From contig CAMYNC010000017.1 in NCBI GenBank assembly GCA_947259685.1, forward strand, positions 1 through 35,459: a DNA stretch of 35,459 nt, read 5' to 3'. The DNA comes from an uncultured Desulfuromonadales bacterium. Lineage in GTDB: Bacteria > Desulfobacterota > Desulfuromonadia > Desulfuromonadales > Geopsychrobacteraceae. Below the pieces are notes generated by a model. It was given only the letters and a program-made list of their open reading frames with translations. It ran no database searches and was not told where the DNA came from. How positions within the stretch are numbered: position 1 is the stretch's first letter; each line of letters begins with the position of its first letter. Shown in pieces: positions 1 through 7,865 of this stretch. A program made the translations under genes and the position numbers.

Positions 1-1014
1 GACGCCGATCTTCTGCCCCCAAGACGAGTAAACCGGCTGGGCCTTCTGCACCAAGGTTGCTTTGTCGTCTGTCGACAGCTGAAAGAATTCCACGCCGGCT
101 TCCTTGGCATTGGCGACCTGAGTTGCGTGCTGTTGCCGGGTCAATTCACGGGTCTTGGAACTTTCTTCTTCGATGACCTCAAGGAAGATTTTTTGCAAGT
201 CCTTCGGCAGCTTATTGAACCAGCGTTTGTTGACCAGGTGGATGAAGAGTCCCTGAGCGTAGTTAACCTCGGTAAAGTATTTGGCGATGGTAAACTTTTT
301 GGTGATATTGCAGACGATCGCCGTATGGTCGAGACCGTTGATAACGCCGGTCTGCAGAGCCTGCGGAACATCCGGCCAGGGCAGCACGGTAAACTTGTTT
401 CCCCAGGCTTTGTAAAGGTCGGTGTTGACCGGGGCCTGGGCGATCCGGAAGTTGACAGTTTTAGCATCGGCAAGGGTGCGCACCGGAGTGGTGGTTGCCC
501 AGCCGTACTGGCCGTAACCGGTAATATCAGGAACCAGCAACCCTGCGGATTGGGCGCTGTTGCTGAAGGGTTCCCAGAGCGTTGGATCTTTACGGAACTG
601 CTCAAGCTTGTCAAAGGTGTCGACCACGTAAGGCAAGTTGACGATGCCGAGTTTGTTGGCAATGTTGGCCGAGGCGACTGAAGAGGCCAGCATCCCCTGC
701 ACCGCGCCGAGCTTCAGCTTGGAGATGACGTCCTTCTCGCCGCCGAGTTGCGCCAGGGGGCGGTAATCGACATAGATGCGGCCGTTCGATTTTTCCCAAA
801 GAGAGTCGCGAATGTTATAGCCGACCGCAACCCCTTGAATAACCGGATGGGAAATGTTCGACAGAATATAGGTATATTCCGCGCCGGAATAATCAAATTT
901 TGTCTTCCAGTTGGCCAGTGGATCCTTTTTCTTTTCAGCCGCAAGCAATGGGCTGGTCAGCAAGCTGATAATCAGCAGAACGAGCAGGGGAAACAGGACA
1001 AAGACTCTCTTCAT
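1..1014 (-). CDS. TRAP transporter solute-binding protein (DctP family), 3' end cut by window edge
   Basis: The frame is open from the ATG at 1014 to base 1, giving 338 residues without a stop. DctP proteins are usually about 330-345 residues, so only the extreme C-terminus is missing. Residues 1-25 form a signal peptide (KR, then a long Leu/Ile/Val stretch ending SPLLA), so the product should be periplasmic. The body has DctP features: YRPLAQLGGEKDVISKLKLG near residues 90-110, and later NFRIAQAP and WGNKFTVLPWPDVPQALQTG before a LDHTAIV segment. It would bind an organic acid and hand it to membrane subunits, which should lie beyond the left edge. It is the last gene of the minus-strand cluster, 77 bp after a KPR-like gene, with an AGGAGG-like site upstream. 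The substrate is unknown; an aromatic or 2-oxo acid is inferred from context only. Confidence 0.88.
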   Translation of the reverse strand, partial: MKRVFVLFPLLVLLIISLLTSPLLAAEKKKDPLANWKTKFDYSGAEYTYILSNISHPVIQGVAVGYNIRDSLWEKSNGRIYVDYRPLAQLGGEKDVISKLKLGAVQGMLASSVASANIANKLGIVNLPYVVDTFDKLEQFRKDPTLWEPFSNSAQSAGLLVPDITGYGQYGWATTTPVRTLADAKTVNFRIAQAPVNTDLYKAWGNKFTVLPWPDVPQALQTGVINGLDHTAIVCNITKKFTIAKYFTEVNYAQGLFIHLVNKRWFNKLPKDLQKIFLEVIEEESSKTRELTRQQHATQVANAKEAGVEFFQLSTDDKATLVQKAQPVYSSWGQKIGV

Positions 1015-1091
1015 TGCAAATACCTCCTACCAGGGGGTTAACTTGAACCAGTTATTTGGTGCAAGATTCTTACTCTTATAAATGTTGCCAG

Positions 1092-2033
1092 TCAGGTTTC
1101 CAGTGCCTTGACCAGACTGCGCAGAGTGGTGTTGTAGGGCGTCGGTACACCCGCGCGCTCACCGTATTCGATGATTTTGCCGTTGATATAATCGATCTCG
1201 GTCCGCCGGCCGGCATCAATATCCTGCAGCATCGATGGTTTATGGTGCCCGGCGTCCTTGATGTAGTCGTGGCAATCGATATAGTAGTCCGGCCCCAGCA
1301 TCAGCTCATTGGCCCGGGCGACCCTGACCCCCTCTTTCAACAGGGAATCGACCAGGCTAAAAACGATCGGGTCGTTGATCACTTCGAACATGGTCTTGCC
1401 GGTGACGGCACAGACGGCGTTCATGCAGGAGTTATTGACCGTTTTGGTCCAGACCATATTGCGGATCTGGTCGGTGTGGTGGGTATCGAGGCCGCATTCC
1501 GTCAATGCGCTGCAGATGCCGATGGCGGCGTCTCTGCTCTCCGCTGCCAACTCCTGCAGATAGTGGGGACGATGATGGAAGGCCAGTTTGACCTTGGCCG
1601 GTCCTTCCAAAATGCAGCCGTAATTGACCACCGCACGCAGCACATGTTTTTTGCCGAGCCGCTCGGCCAGCACCAGCTCGGTGTCGATGCCGTTCTGCCA
1701 GCTGATCACATAGCGTCCCTCAGCAATAAAGTTTTCCAGGGCAGAAGCGATGATCGGCAGGGCGGTCGCTTTAACTGTAACGATCACCACATCTGGTGGA
1801 TCATCAGCCAATTGATCGACCCGGGTGGTGGTCTTGGTCACCTTGGCTTGAAAACTGTCCGCACCCGAAAGGTTAATTCCTGGATCCAGAGCTGGTTCCA
1901 GGAGGCTTGTCTGGACATCACAAAGGGTGACCTCGTAGCCTCCTTTTGCAAGGAAGGCGGCGACGATGCAACCGACTGGTCCCGCACCAACGACGGCGAA
2001 TTTTTTTGGTTTATAACAGTTTGCTTCCTGCAT
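1092..2033 (-). CDS. Ketopantoate reductase (ApbA/PanE)-family 2-oxoacid reductase, copy 1
   Basis: A 313-residue protein with an N-terminal Rossmann motif GAGPVG (residues 16-21), a lysine in VTVKATALP (K88) at the position of the family's catalytic lysine, and the C-terminal helical half with HKPSMLQDIDAGRRTEIDYI, a family signature. The family reduces 2-oxo acids to 2-hydroxy acids with NADPH; the best known member makes pantoate. The start is set by GGGAG six bases before the ATG. It lies in an aromatic-acid cluster with no pantothenate genes and has a close paralog 500 bp away, so a catabolic 2-oxoacid reductase is more likely than pantoate synthesis. The family call is firm; the substrate is not known. 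Confidence 0.88.
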   Translation of the reverse strand: MQEANCYKPKKFAVVGAGPVGCIVAAFLAKGGYEVTLCDVQTSLLEPALDPGINLSGADSFQAKVTKTTTRVDQLADDPPDVVIVTVKATALPIIASALENFIAEGRYVISWQNGIDTELVLAERLGKKHVLRAVVNYGCILEGPAKVKLAFHHRPHYLQELAAESRDAAIGICSALTECGLDTHHTDQIRNMVWTKTVNNSCMNAVCAVTGKTMFEVINDPIVFSLVDSLLKEGVRVARANELMLGPDYYIDCHDYIKDAGHHKPSMLQDIDAGRRTEIDYINGKIIEYGERAGVPTPYNTTLRSLVKALET

Positions 2034-2065
2034 GCCTGACTCCCAACTTCAAAATTCGCTGAACC

Positions 2066-2512
2066 CTAACCCCGATCCACCAGAATGCCGAACGATTTGG
2101 CATCGAGCAGCTTTGCGCCATTTTTCTTCAGCATCTCAATGGCCTGATCGATGGCGTTGAACCGGAAAACCATGACCGCCTTGGGTAGATTCGCGCCGGC
2201 GACGGCATACATGTATTCGACGTTGATTCTGGTTCCCAGAAACAGCTGCAGCAGATCTGCCAGGGTGCCGGGGCTGTCATCGATCTCGACTGCAACGACA
2301 TCTTCCACCCGGGCTGGAATAAATTTTTCCATGATCACGCCCCGAGCGGCGGTTAGGTCGGAAACCAGGATCCGCAGTACACCGAAATCATGCGCTGAAT
2401 CACAGATGCAATGGGCGCGGAGGTTGATGCCCGCATTTCCCAACGCCCTGGTCACCTCATGCAACCGGCCGGGGGAATTTTCCAATGGGATGGAGAGCTG
2501 TTGTAGTTTCAT
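2066..2512 (-). CDS. ACT-domain amino-acid-binding protein, copy 1
   Basis: A 148-residue protein made of two ACT-like halves. The first begins QLSIPLENSPGRLHEVTRAL and contains FGVLRILVSD; the second begins around VVAVEIDDSPGTLADLLQLF and contains VEYMYAV and KAVMVFRF. ACT domains bind amino acids and usually control a partner enzyme. There is no fused catalytic domain, so it probably acts as a stand-alone sensor. A GAGGGTT site precedes the ATG. It sits between the two KPR-like genes and has a second copy at 3524-3967. Stand-alone ACT proteins are common beside iorAB and phenylacetate-CoA ligase genes in related bacteria (from memory), which fits here. The ligand is not shown by the sequence; an aromatic amino acid is an inference. 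Confidence 0.85.
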   Translation of the reverse strand: MKLQQLSIPLENSPGRLHEVTRALGNAGINLRAHCICDSAHDFGVLRILVSDLTAARGVIMEKFIPARVEDVVAVEIDDSPGTLADLLQLFLGTRINVEYMYAVAGANLPKAVMVFRFNAIDQAIEMLKKNGAKLLDAKSFGILVDRG

Positions 2513-2539
2513 CGCTAACCCTCTTGTTGGTGGTTTGGA

Positions 2540-3481
2540 TTACTTTGGTTCCAATGCTTTGACCAGTCCCCGGATCATGCTGTTGTAAGGGGTGGGGACG
2601 CCGGCCTGGACACCGTACGCAATAATTTTGCCATTGATGTAATCAACCTCGGTGCGGCGTTTTGCCTCGATATCCTGAAGCATCGAAGGCTTGTGCGCTC
2701 CGGCATTCTTGATGTAGTTGATGGCATAGGGGTAGTAGCCCGACCCCAGCGAAAATTCATTGATGCGGGCCACCGCAATCCCTTCTTTGATCAGGGCATC
2801 AACCAGATTGAAGGTGATCGGATCGTTGATAATTTCCACCATGGTCATGCCGGTTACGGCGCACATCGGATTCATACAGGCATTCATGACCGACTTTCGC
2901 CAGACCATATCAGCGATCAAATCTGTATGCTGGGTGTCCAAGCCGCATTTGGTCAAAACATTGCATATCCCGATGGCCGCATCCTTCGACTCCGGGTCGA
3001 GTTCCTGTAGATAATGCGGGCGATGGTGAAAAGCCAGGCGGATATGCCCGGGACTGATTGGGACGCAACCAAAATTAACCACCCCGCGCATCACTGACTT
3101 GTTGCCCAGGTGCTTAGCTAGTTCCAGTTCGGTATCGATGCCGTTTTGCCAGCTGATAACGTAGCGATTGTCGCCGACAAAACCCTCCAGAGCCGAGGCG
3201 ATCAGCGGCAGGGCCGTTGCTTTGACGGTGATGAAGATCACGTCGGGCGGATCGTTGAGCAAATCGTCAACCCGGGTGGTGGTTCGCGTTACCTTCGCCT
3301 GCAGGTTGTCGACCCCCTCGAGGATGATTCCTGGATTCAGCGCCGGAGCAAGCAGTTCCGGGACGATATCGCAGAGAGTGACCTCATAGCCTCCTTTGGC
3401 AAGAAAGGCTGCGACGATTCCTCCGACAGGGCCGGCGCCGATGACGGCAAATTTTTTCGGACGGTAGTTCGTGTCACCCAT
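2540..3481 (-). CDS. Ketopantoate reductase (ApbA/PanE)-family 2-oxoacid reductase, copy 2
   Basis: A 313-residue paralog of the 1092-2033 gene, the same length and similar over its whole length (roughly 70% by eye). GAGPVG lies at residues 15-20, the catalytic-lysine segment TVKATALP at K87, and the C-terminal family segment is HKPSMLQDIEAKRRTEVDYI. GGAGAG eight bases upstream supports the ATG at 3481. Residues differ mainly in the middle and near the proposed substrate pocket, so the copies may have split substrates. It pairs with its own ACT gene immediately upstream in transcription, giving two KPR-ACT units in a row. Reaction by family: NADPH-dependent reduction of a 2-oxo acid. Confidence 0.88.
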   Translation of the reverse strand: MGDTNYRPKKFAVIGAGPVGGIVAAFLAKGGYEVTLCDIVPELLAPALNPGIILEGVDNLQAKVTRTTTRVDDLLNDPPDVIFITVKATALPLIASALEGFVGDNRYVISWQNGIDTELELAKHLGNKSVMRGVVNFGCVPISPGHIRLAFHHRPHYLQELDPESKDAAIGICNVLTKCGLDTQHTDLIADMVWRKSVMNACMNPMCAVTGMTMVEIINDPITFNLVDALIKEGIAVARINEFSLGSGYYPYAINYIKNAGAHKPSMLQDIEAKRRTEVDYINGKIIAYGVQAGVPTPYNSMIRGLVKALEPK

Positions 3482-3523
3482 CTTTTCTCTCCTTGAGTGG
3501 TCAGCCTAAAATTCAGGCAAAGA

Positions 3524-3967
3524 CTAAACAGGGTTTTCGAGAATCCCGAAAGATTCGGCATCAAGGATTTTGATACTATTTTCCTGCAGTAATTTGATCG
3601 CCTGATCATTGTCGCTGAAGCTGAACACCATCACGGCTTTGCCTGAAGAGGTTCCCGCCAAGGCGTACATGTAGTCGACGTTGACCTTATTCTCCATCAG
3701 CACCTTGAGGGTTTTAGCCAGGCTGCCCGGGGTATCGACAATCTCCGCGGCGACCACATCGTCAACCCGGGCCGGAAGCTGTTTCTCCATGATGACCTGC
3801 CGCGCCTTGGCCACATCGGAGACCAGAATCCGCAGCACCCCGAAACCGGAAACATCGGAAATTGATAACGATCTCAGGTTGAGGCCGGCATCGCCGAGAG
3901 CCTGGGTTGCTGCATAGAGCCGGCCCGGGGCATTTTCCAGAAAAATCGATATCTGCTTCAGTTTCAT
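3524..3967 (-). CDS. ACT-domain amino-acid-binding protein, copy 2
   Basis: A 147-residue double-ACT protein and paralog of the 2066-2512 gene (about 55% identical by eye). Both open with a MKL-Q-(L/I)SI-LEN-PGRL pattern and keep FGVLRILVSD and VDYMYA/VEYMYA in the same places. AGGGAG precedes the ATG at 3967. It is the first gene after iorB in transcription order, 48 bp away. That position suggests it senses the amino acid whose 2-oxo acid is used by IorAB or the KPR-like enzymes. This is inferred from context; no catalytic residues are visible. Confidence 0.85.
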   Translation of the reverse strand: MKLKQISIFLENAPGRLYAATQALGDAGLNLRSLSISDVSGFGVLRILVSDVAKARQVIMEKQLPARVDDVVAAEIVDTPGSLAKTLKVLMENKVNVDYMYALAGTSSGKAVMVFSFSDNDQAIKLLQENSIKILDAESFGILENPV

Positions 3968-4015
3968 GAGCTTCTCCCTTGCCTGGATGATGACGGTTGG
4001 CAGGACCGATCAAGG

Positions 4016-4588
4016 TCAGGCTGCAGCGCCACCGGCCAGAGCCTTCAGGTTCACCTCGACCCCTTTGCCCTGCGAGATCTGCTTGACGACCTCGGTAATG
4101 ACCTCTCCCTTGAGGGGCAGATGTTTCATCACCGTCCCGACCATCACCATGTTGACTGCCTTGCCGTTACCGGCGTCACGGGCGATAGAGAGGGCCTCAA
4201 CCCCCTGCGCTTCAGCACAGGCCTTGGTTATCTGCTGTTCCACATCAGTCGGATAGACCGCCAGTCCGGCGGCGACGGTACTCGGGTTGATCGAGACCTT
4301 GTTATAAACCAGTCGGCCGCCAGGCTTGAGGAAGTGGATATAGCGCAGGGCCTCCAGTGGTTCAAAAGAGATCAGCAGATTGGCGGTACCGGGCATGACC
4401 ACCGGTGAATTGACCTGCTCGCCGATGCGCACAAAGCTGATCACGCTGCCGCCGCGCTGGGCCATGCCGTGCACTTCGTTCTGCTTGACGTCCATGCCGC
4501 TGGCCAGAGCGCTTTCGGCGAGAACCTTGGAGGCCATCAGGACACCCTGGCCACCGACACCGGCGATTACGATATTAAAGATTTGCAT
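4016..4588 (-). CDS. iorB: Indolepyruvate:ferredoxin oxidoreductase, beta subunit
   Basis: A 190-residue protein starting at the ATG at 4588, chosen over an upstream in-frame start at 4663 because GGAGAG lies just before it and the IorB N-terminus (FNIVIAGVGGQGVLMASKVL) begins there. It is the gamma-type pyruvate-ferredoxin-oxidoreductase domain. With IorA it oxidatively decarboxylates aryl pyruvates to aryl-acetyl-CoA and reduces ferredoxin in the cytoplasm. The 14-bp overlap with iorA indicates translational coupling and a 1:1 complex. Reduced ferredoxin from this step is a plausible electron source for the activator and dehydratase-type pair upstream in the same operon. Confidence 0.93.
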   Translation of the reverse strand: MQIFNIVIAGVGGQGVLMASKVLAESALASGMDVKQNEVHGMAQRGGSVISFVRIGEQVNSPVVMPGTANLLISFEPLEALRYIHFLKPGGRLVYNKVSINPSTVAAGLAVYPTDVEQQITKACAEAQGVEALSIARDAGNGKAVNMVMVGTVMKHLPLKGEVITEVVKQISQGKGVEVNLKALAGGAAA

Positions 4589-6341
4589 TATTCTCTCCTT
4601 CAAGCTCGTGCATCGCGTCGAATTTACACATCTGCTTGCAGACACCGCAGCCGTTACAGACATTGGGGTCGACCCCGACCTTCGGCTTTTCTCCGGTGGC
4701 GGTCAGTCCCAGGGCCATACAGGCCACCTTGAGGCAGGCTCGGCAACCGGTGCACTTGTCTTCATCAACATGCATGGCGGGTTTGCGGATCTTGTAGCGC
4801 AGGATGCATGGGTTCTTGTCGATCAGCACGTAGGGACCCGGAGTTTCCAGCCCTTTCTTGATCGCCGCTTCGGTCGCTTTGAGATCGTAGGCATCCAGTT
4901 CAAAGACATTGTCGATGCCGAGCGCTTTGACCAGCGGAACCATCTCGACCTGGCGGGCCGGAATGCCTTGCAGGGTCTGGCCGGTGCCCGGGTTTTCCTG
5001 GCCCCCGGTCATGCCGGTGGTGCGGTTATCCATGATGATGACCAGGGCGTTGCCGCCGTTATAGGCCATGCTCATCAGGCCAGTCATTCCTGAATGAAAA
5101 AAGGTTGAGTCGCCGATCACCGCCACCGGTTTCTCTTCGCGCCCGGCAATCGCGTTGACCTTGGCCATGCCGTGGGCGGCGCTGATGCTGGCGCCCATAT
5201 CGATCACCGCATGCATGGCGTTCATCGGTGGCAGGGCACCCAGGGTGTAACAGCCGATATCGCCGGAAACAAAGACTTTGAGTTTGCTGAGAATGGTAAA
5301 CAGGCCGCGGTGGGCACAGCTGGGACAGAAGACCGGCGGGCGCTGCGGCAGTCCTTGCACCGGGCTTGCGATCTCAAGCTTGGATTTGCCGATGGCGGTA
5401 TTGAGGATGTCGGCATTAATCTCACCGCAGAGCGGCAGTTTGTTTTTGCCGATCTCGACGTCGATGCCGGCGGCACGGATCTGTTCCTCAAAAATGGCAT
5501 CCATCTCTTCGACAACTAACAGGCGTTTGACGCTGCCGGCGAATTCGCCGATCTTCCGCATCGGCAGAGGATGCACCAGCCCCAGCTTCAGGATCGAAGC
5601 ATTCGGGTAGGCTTCGCGGACATGCTGGTAAGCCACCCCGGAGGTGATGATGCCGATTTCGCTGTCGCGCATCTCAATCCTGTTTAACGGGGTGGTTTCG
5701 GCGAATTCCTGAAGTTTGAGCAGTCGCGCTTCCACCTCGATATGCTTGAGCTTGCCGAAGTTTGGCAGCATGACGTACTTTGGGACATCCTTGACCCATT
5801 CACCGATCTGCGGAGCGATTTTTTCCTGCGGGATGACCACCCCTTTGGCGTGGGAGATCCGCGTGGTGGTGCGCAGCATCAGCGGAGTGTCGAACTGTTC
5901 GGAGATCTCGAAGCCGGCTTTGACGAAGTCGTAGGCCTCTTGCGAATCGCTCGGATCGAGCATCGGAACCTTGGCAAATTTGGCGTAGTTGCGGCTGTCC
6001 TGTTCATTCTGCGAGGAATGCATCCCCGGATCGTCGGCAACCATCAGAATCAGTCCGGCGTTGACGCCGGTGTAAGTCAGAGTCAGTAGCGCATCGGCGG
6101 CGACATTCACGCCGACATGCTTCATCGTTGAAAGGGAGCGCCCACCGGCGATCGAGCCGCCGATGGCCGACTCCAGAGCCACTTTTTCATTCGGCGCCCA
6201 CTCGCAGTAGACTTCACCCAGGCGGGCGACTTCTTCGAGGGTTTCGGTACTGGGGGTGCCGGGGTAGCCGGAGGCGAAGACCCCGCCGAAATCACCAAAA
6301 CCTAGAGCAATGGCTTCATTACCGGAAATTATCTTTTTCAT
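4575..6341 (-). CDS. iorA: Indolepyruvate:ferredoxin oxidoreductase, alpha subunit
   Basis: A 588-residue protein. Domains in order: N-terminal pyrimidine-binding domain (GNEAIALGFGDFGGVFASGY), a transketolase-C-like middle domain, a TPP/pyrophosphate-binding domain (GDIGCYTLG, then GDSTFFHSGMTGL and MDNRTTGMTGGQENP), and a C-terminal 2[4Fe-4S] ferredoxin domain with CTGCRACLKVAC and CNGCGVCKQMC. It catalyses 2-oxoacid (indolepyruvate, phenylpyruvate or 4-hydroxyphenylpyruvate) + CoA + Fd(ox) to acyl-CoA + CO2 + Fd(red). The ATG at 6341 is preferred over a TTG one codon upstream; an AAGGAAGG site lies six to seven bases before. The first cluster motif has four residues before its last Cys, as in IorA homologs. 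All key motifs are present, so it should be functional. Confidence 0.95.
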   Translation of the reverse strand: MKKIISGNEAIALGFGDFGGVFASGYPGTPSTETLEEVARLGEVYCEWAPNEKVALESAIGGSIAGGRSLSTMKHVGVNVAADALLTLTYTGVNAGLILMVADDPGMHSSQNEQDSRNYAKFAKVPMLDPSDSQEAYDFVKAGFEISEQFDTPLMLRTTTRISHAKGVVIPQEKIAPQIGEWVKDVPKYVMLPNFGKLKHIEVEARLLKLQEFAETTPLNRIEMRDSEIGIITSGVAYQHVREAYPNASILKLGLVHPLPMRKIGEFAGSVKRLLVVEEMDAIFEEQIRAAGIDVEIGKNKLPLCGEINADILNTAIGKSKLEIASPVQGLPQRPPVFCPSCAHRGLFTILSKLKVFVSGDIGCYTLGALPPMNAMHAVIDMGASISAAHGMAKVNAIAGREEKPVAVIGDSTFFHSGMTGLMSMAYNGGNALVIIMDNRTTGMTGGQENPGTGQTLQGIPARQVEMVPLVKALGIDNVFELDAYDLKATEAAIKKGLETPGPYVLIDKNPCILRYKIRKPAMHVDEDKCTGCRACLKVACMALGLTATGEKPKVGVDPNVCNGCGVCKQMCKFDAMHELEGENNANL

Positions 6342-6369
6342 CAAATACCTTCCTTTTTGTGTGGCTGGC

Positions 6370-6437
6370 GGGCGAGACTTGTCTCGCCCCTACGGGTGGT
6401 AAATCGGTCCTATGTAGGGGCGCCCCATGGGGCGCCC
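6370..6437. repeat. Compound intergenic palindrome, two GGGC...GCCC hairpins
   Basis: Two palindromes sit between paaK and iorA. The first, 6370-6389, has 9-base arms GGGCGAGAC/GTCTCGCCC around TT. The second, 6418-6437, is a perfect 20-base palindrome centred on CATG. A third pairing, CGCCCCTAC (6385-6393) with GTAGGGGCG (6414-6422), links them, so the RNA could fold in two alternative ways. No T-run follows, so it is not a simple terminator. It belongs to the same family as the palindromes at 7829 and 15819. A REP-like mobile repeat with a possible mRNA processing or stability role is the best reading. Confidence 0.75.
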
Positions 6438-6442
6438 GGCTT

Positions 6443-7786
6443 TTATTTCGGCCGGCGGTCTTCGATCCGCTTGGCCTTGCCTTCGCTGCGCGCAATACTG
6501 TTCGGTGGCACCAGGTGGACTTCGACGCTGATACCGATCACGTCCTTGATGTCCTGTTGCAGATTGCGTTTTTTGCTGCGCACTGCCGAGACGTCTTCGA
6601 GGATATCAAATTCATCCCCCTTGAGAATGTCGGCAGCGGCCTTGATCATGAATTCTTCGGTGACCTCGACCTTGACCCGCAATGAATCCATTGCGCCCTT
6701 GCGTTCGACGATCACCATGTAGTGGGGTGAGACCCCTTCGCGTTTGAGGATGACCGATTCAATCTGCGATGGGAAAACGTTGACCCCACGGATAATCAGC
6801 ATGTCGTCGCTGCGGCCGGTGACCCTTTGCATCTTGACCAGGGTGCGGCCGCAGATACAGGTTCCGTAATGGAGGCGGGTGATGTCCCGGGTGCGGAAGC
6901 GCAGCAGTGGTTGTCCCTGATTGGTAATAGTGGTGAAAACCAGTTCGCCCTCTTCACCTTCAGGGAGGACTTCGCAGGTTGCCGGGTCGATAATCTCTGG
7001 ATAGAAATAGTCTTCATTGAGATGCAGGCCGCTTTGCGCTTCGGCACATTCAAAACCGACCCCGGGGCCGATAATCTCGGAGAGGCCGTAGATGTCGCAG
7101 GCCTTGATGCCGAATTTGTCCTGGATCTGGTGACGCATCGCTTCGCTCCAAGGTTCGGCGCCGAGCACGCCGACGCGCAGCTTGAGCTGGTGGAAGTCGA
7201 TCCCCTGTTCTTCCCCGGCTTCATGCAGGTGCATCAGGAAGGAGGGGGTTGAGGTGAGCGCGGTACTGCCGAAATCTTCCATCAGCATCAACTGCTTCTG
7301 GGTGTTGCCGCCAGAGATCGGGATCACCGCAGCGCCGACGCGGATCGCTCCGTAATGAGCGCCCAGACCGCCGGTAAACAGGCCGTAACCGTAGATGTTC
7401 TGTACTACGTCCTTGCTGGTGATGCCGGCGGCGGTAAAGGCGCGGGCCATGACCTCTTTCCAGTTTTCCAGGTCCTGCCGGGTGTAGCCGACCACCACCG
7501 GTTTGCCGGTGGTCCCGGAGGTGGCGTGATACTCGACGATCTCCTCCTGGGAGGCGGTGAAAAGTTTGAACGGGTAATTATCGCGAATATCCTGTTTGGT
7601 CGTAAATGGCAGGCGCTTTAAGTCATCCAATGACTGAATGTGGCGCGGTTTGATCTCAAGTTCGTCTAGTTTTTTCCGGTAATGGGGGTTTTTCTCATAG
7701 ACGTAACTGACGGTTTCTTGCAGACGACCGAGTTGAAGGGCCTGCATCTCGCTGCGACTGCTTGTCTCTTCTTTATTCCAGACCAT
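6443..7786 (-). CDS. paaK: Phenylacetate-CoA ligase (AMP-forming)
   Basis: A 447-residue adenylate-forming enzyme. It has the Ser/Thr/Gly-rich ATP loop (YHATSGTTGKPVVVGYT), the YGLSEIIGPGVGFEC segment typical of PaaK, and the C-terminal hinge RVTGRSDDMLIIRGVNVFPS. The reaction is phenylacetate (or a substituted arylacetate) + ATP + CoA to arylacetyl-CoA + AMP + PPi in the cytoplasm. The start at 7786 is chosen because GGGGAGAGG lies a few bases upstream; a longer in-frame start would run into a palindromic repeat. Next to iorA, it probably re-activates arylacetate released from IorAB product or taken up from outside. Length and motifs are normal. Confidence 0.93.
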   Translation of the reverse strand: MVWNKEETSSRSEMQALQLGRLQETVSYVYEKNPHYRKKLDELEIKPRHIQSLDDLKRLPFTTKQDIRDNYPFKLFTASQEEIVEYHATSGTTGKPVVVGYTRQDLENWKEVMARAFTAAGITSKDVVQNIYGYGLFTGGLGAHYGAIRVGAAVIPISGGNTQKQLMLMEDFGSTALTSTPSFLMHLHEAGEEQGIDFHQLKLRVGVLGAEPWSEAMRHQIQDKFGIKACDIYGLSEIIGPGVGFECAEAQSGLHLNEDYFYPEIIDPATCEVLPEGEEGELVFTTITNQGQPLLRFRTRDITRLHYGTCICGRTLVKMQRVTGRSDDMLIIRGVNVFPSQIESVILKREGVSPHYMVIVERKGAMDSLRVKVEVTEEFMIKAAADILKGDEFDILEDVSAVRSKKRNLQQDIKDVIGISVEVHLVPPNSIARSEGKAKRIEDRRPK

Positions 7787-7828
7787 TTTTACCTCTCCCC
7801 TTGTCGTCACCGTATTTTGAAAAATTCC

Positions 7829-7856
7829 TTCCGGGCGAGGCATGCCTCGCCCGGAA
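7829..7856. repeat. Perfect 28-bp intergenic palindrome
   Basis: A perfect palindrome with arms TTCCGGGCGAGGCA and TGCCTCGCCCGGAA. It lies between the stop of the CoA-transferase-family gene (7866) and the ribosome-binding site of paaK. It shares the GGGC...GCCC outer arms and CATG centre with the elements at 6418-6437 and 15819-15842, but the inner arm differs. Because it sits inside a transcription unit, it could form an mRNA hairpin that sets relative expression of the genes on either side. Confidence 0.8.
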
Positions 7857-7865
7857 CATTATTTC

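Noticed and set aside
1056..2039. 327-residue plus-strand open frame
   Set aside because: It lies opposite the clear KPR-like gene and has no family features; open antisense frames are common at this base composition.
1092..3481. Pantothenate biosynthesis genes
   Set aside because: The KPR-like genes match the family, but no panB, panC or panD is nearby and the context is catabolic.
7787..7843. Longer PaaK N-terminus starting at 7843
   Set aside because: It would be translated from inside a perfect palindrome and lacks a ribosome-binding site, whereas the ATG at 7786 has a strong one.
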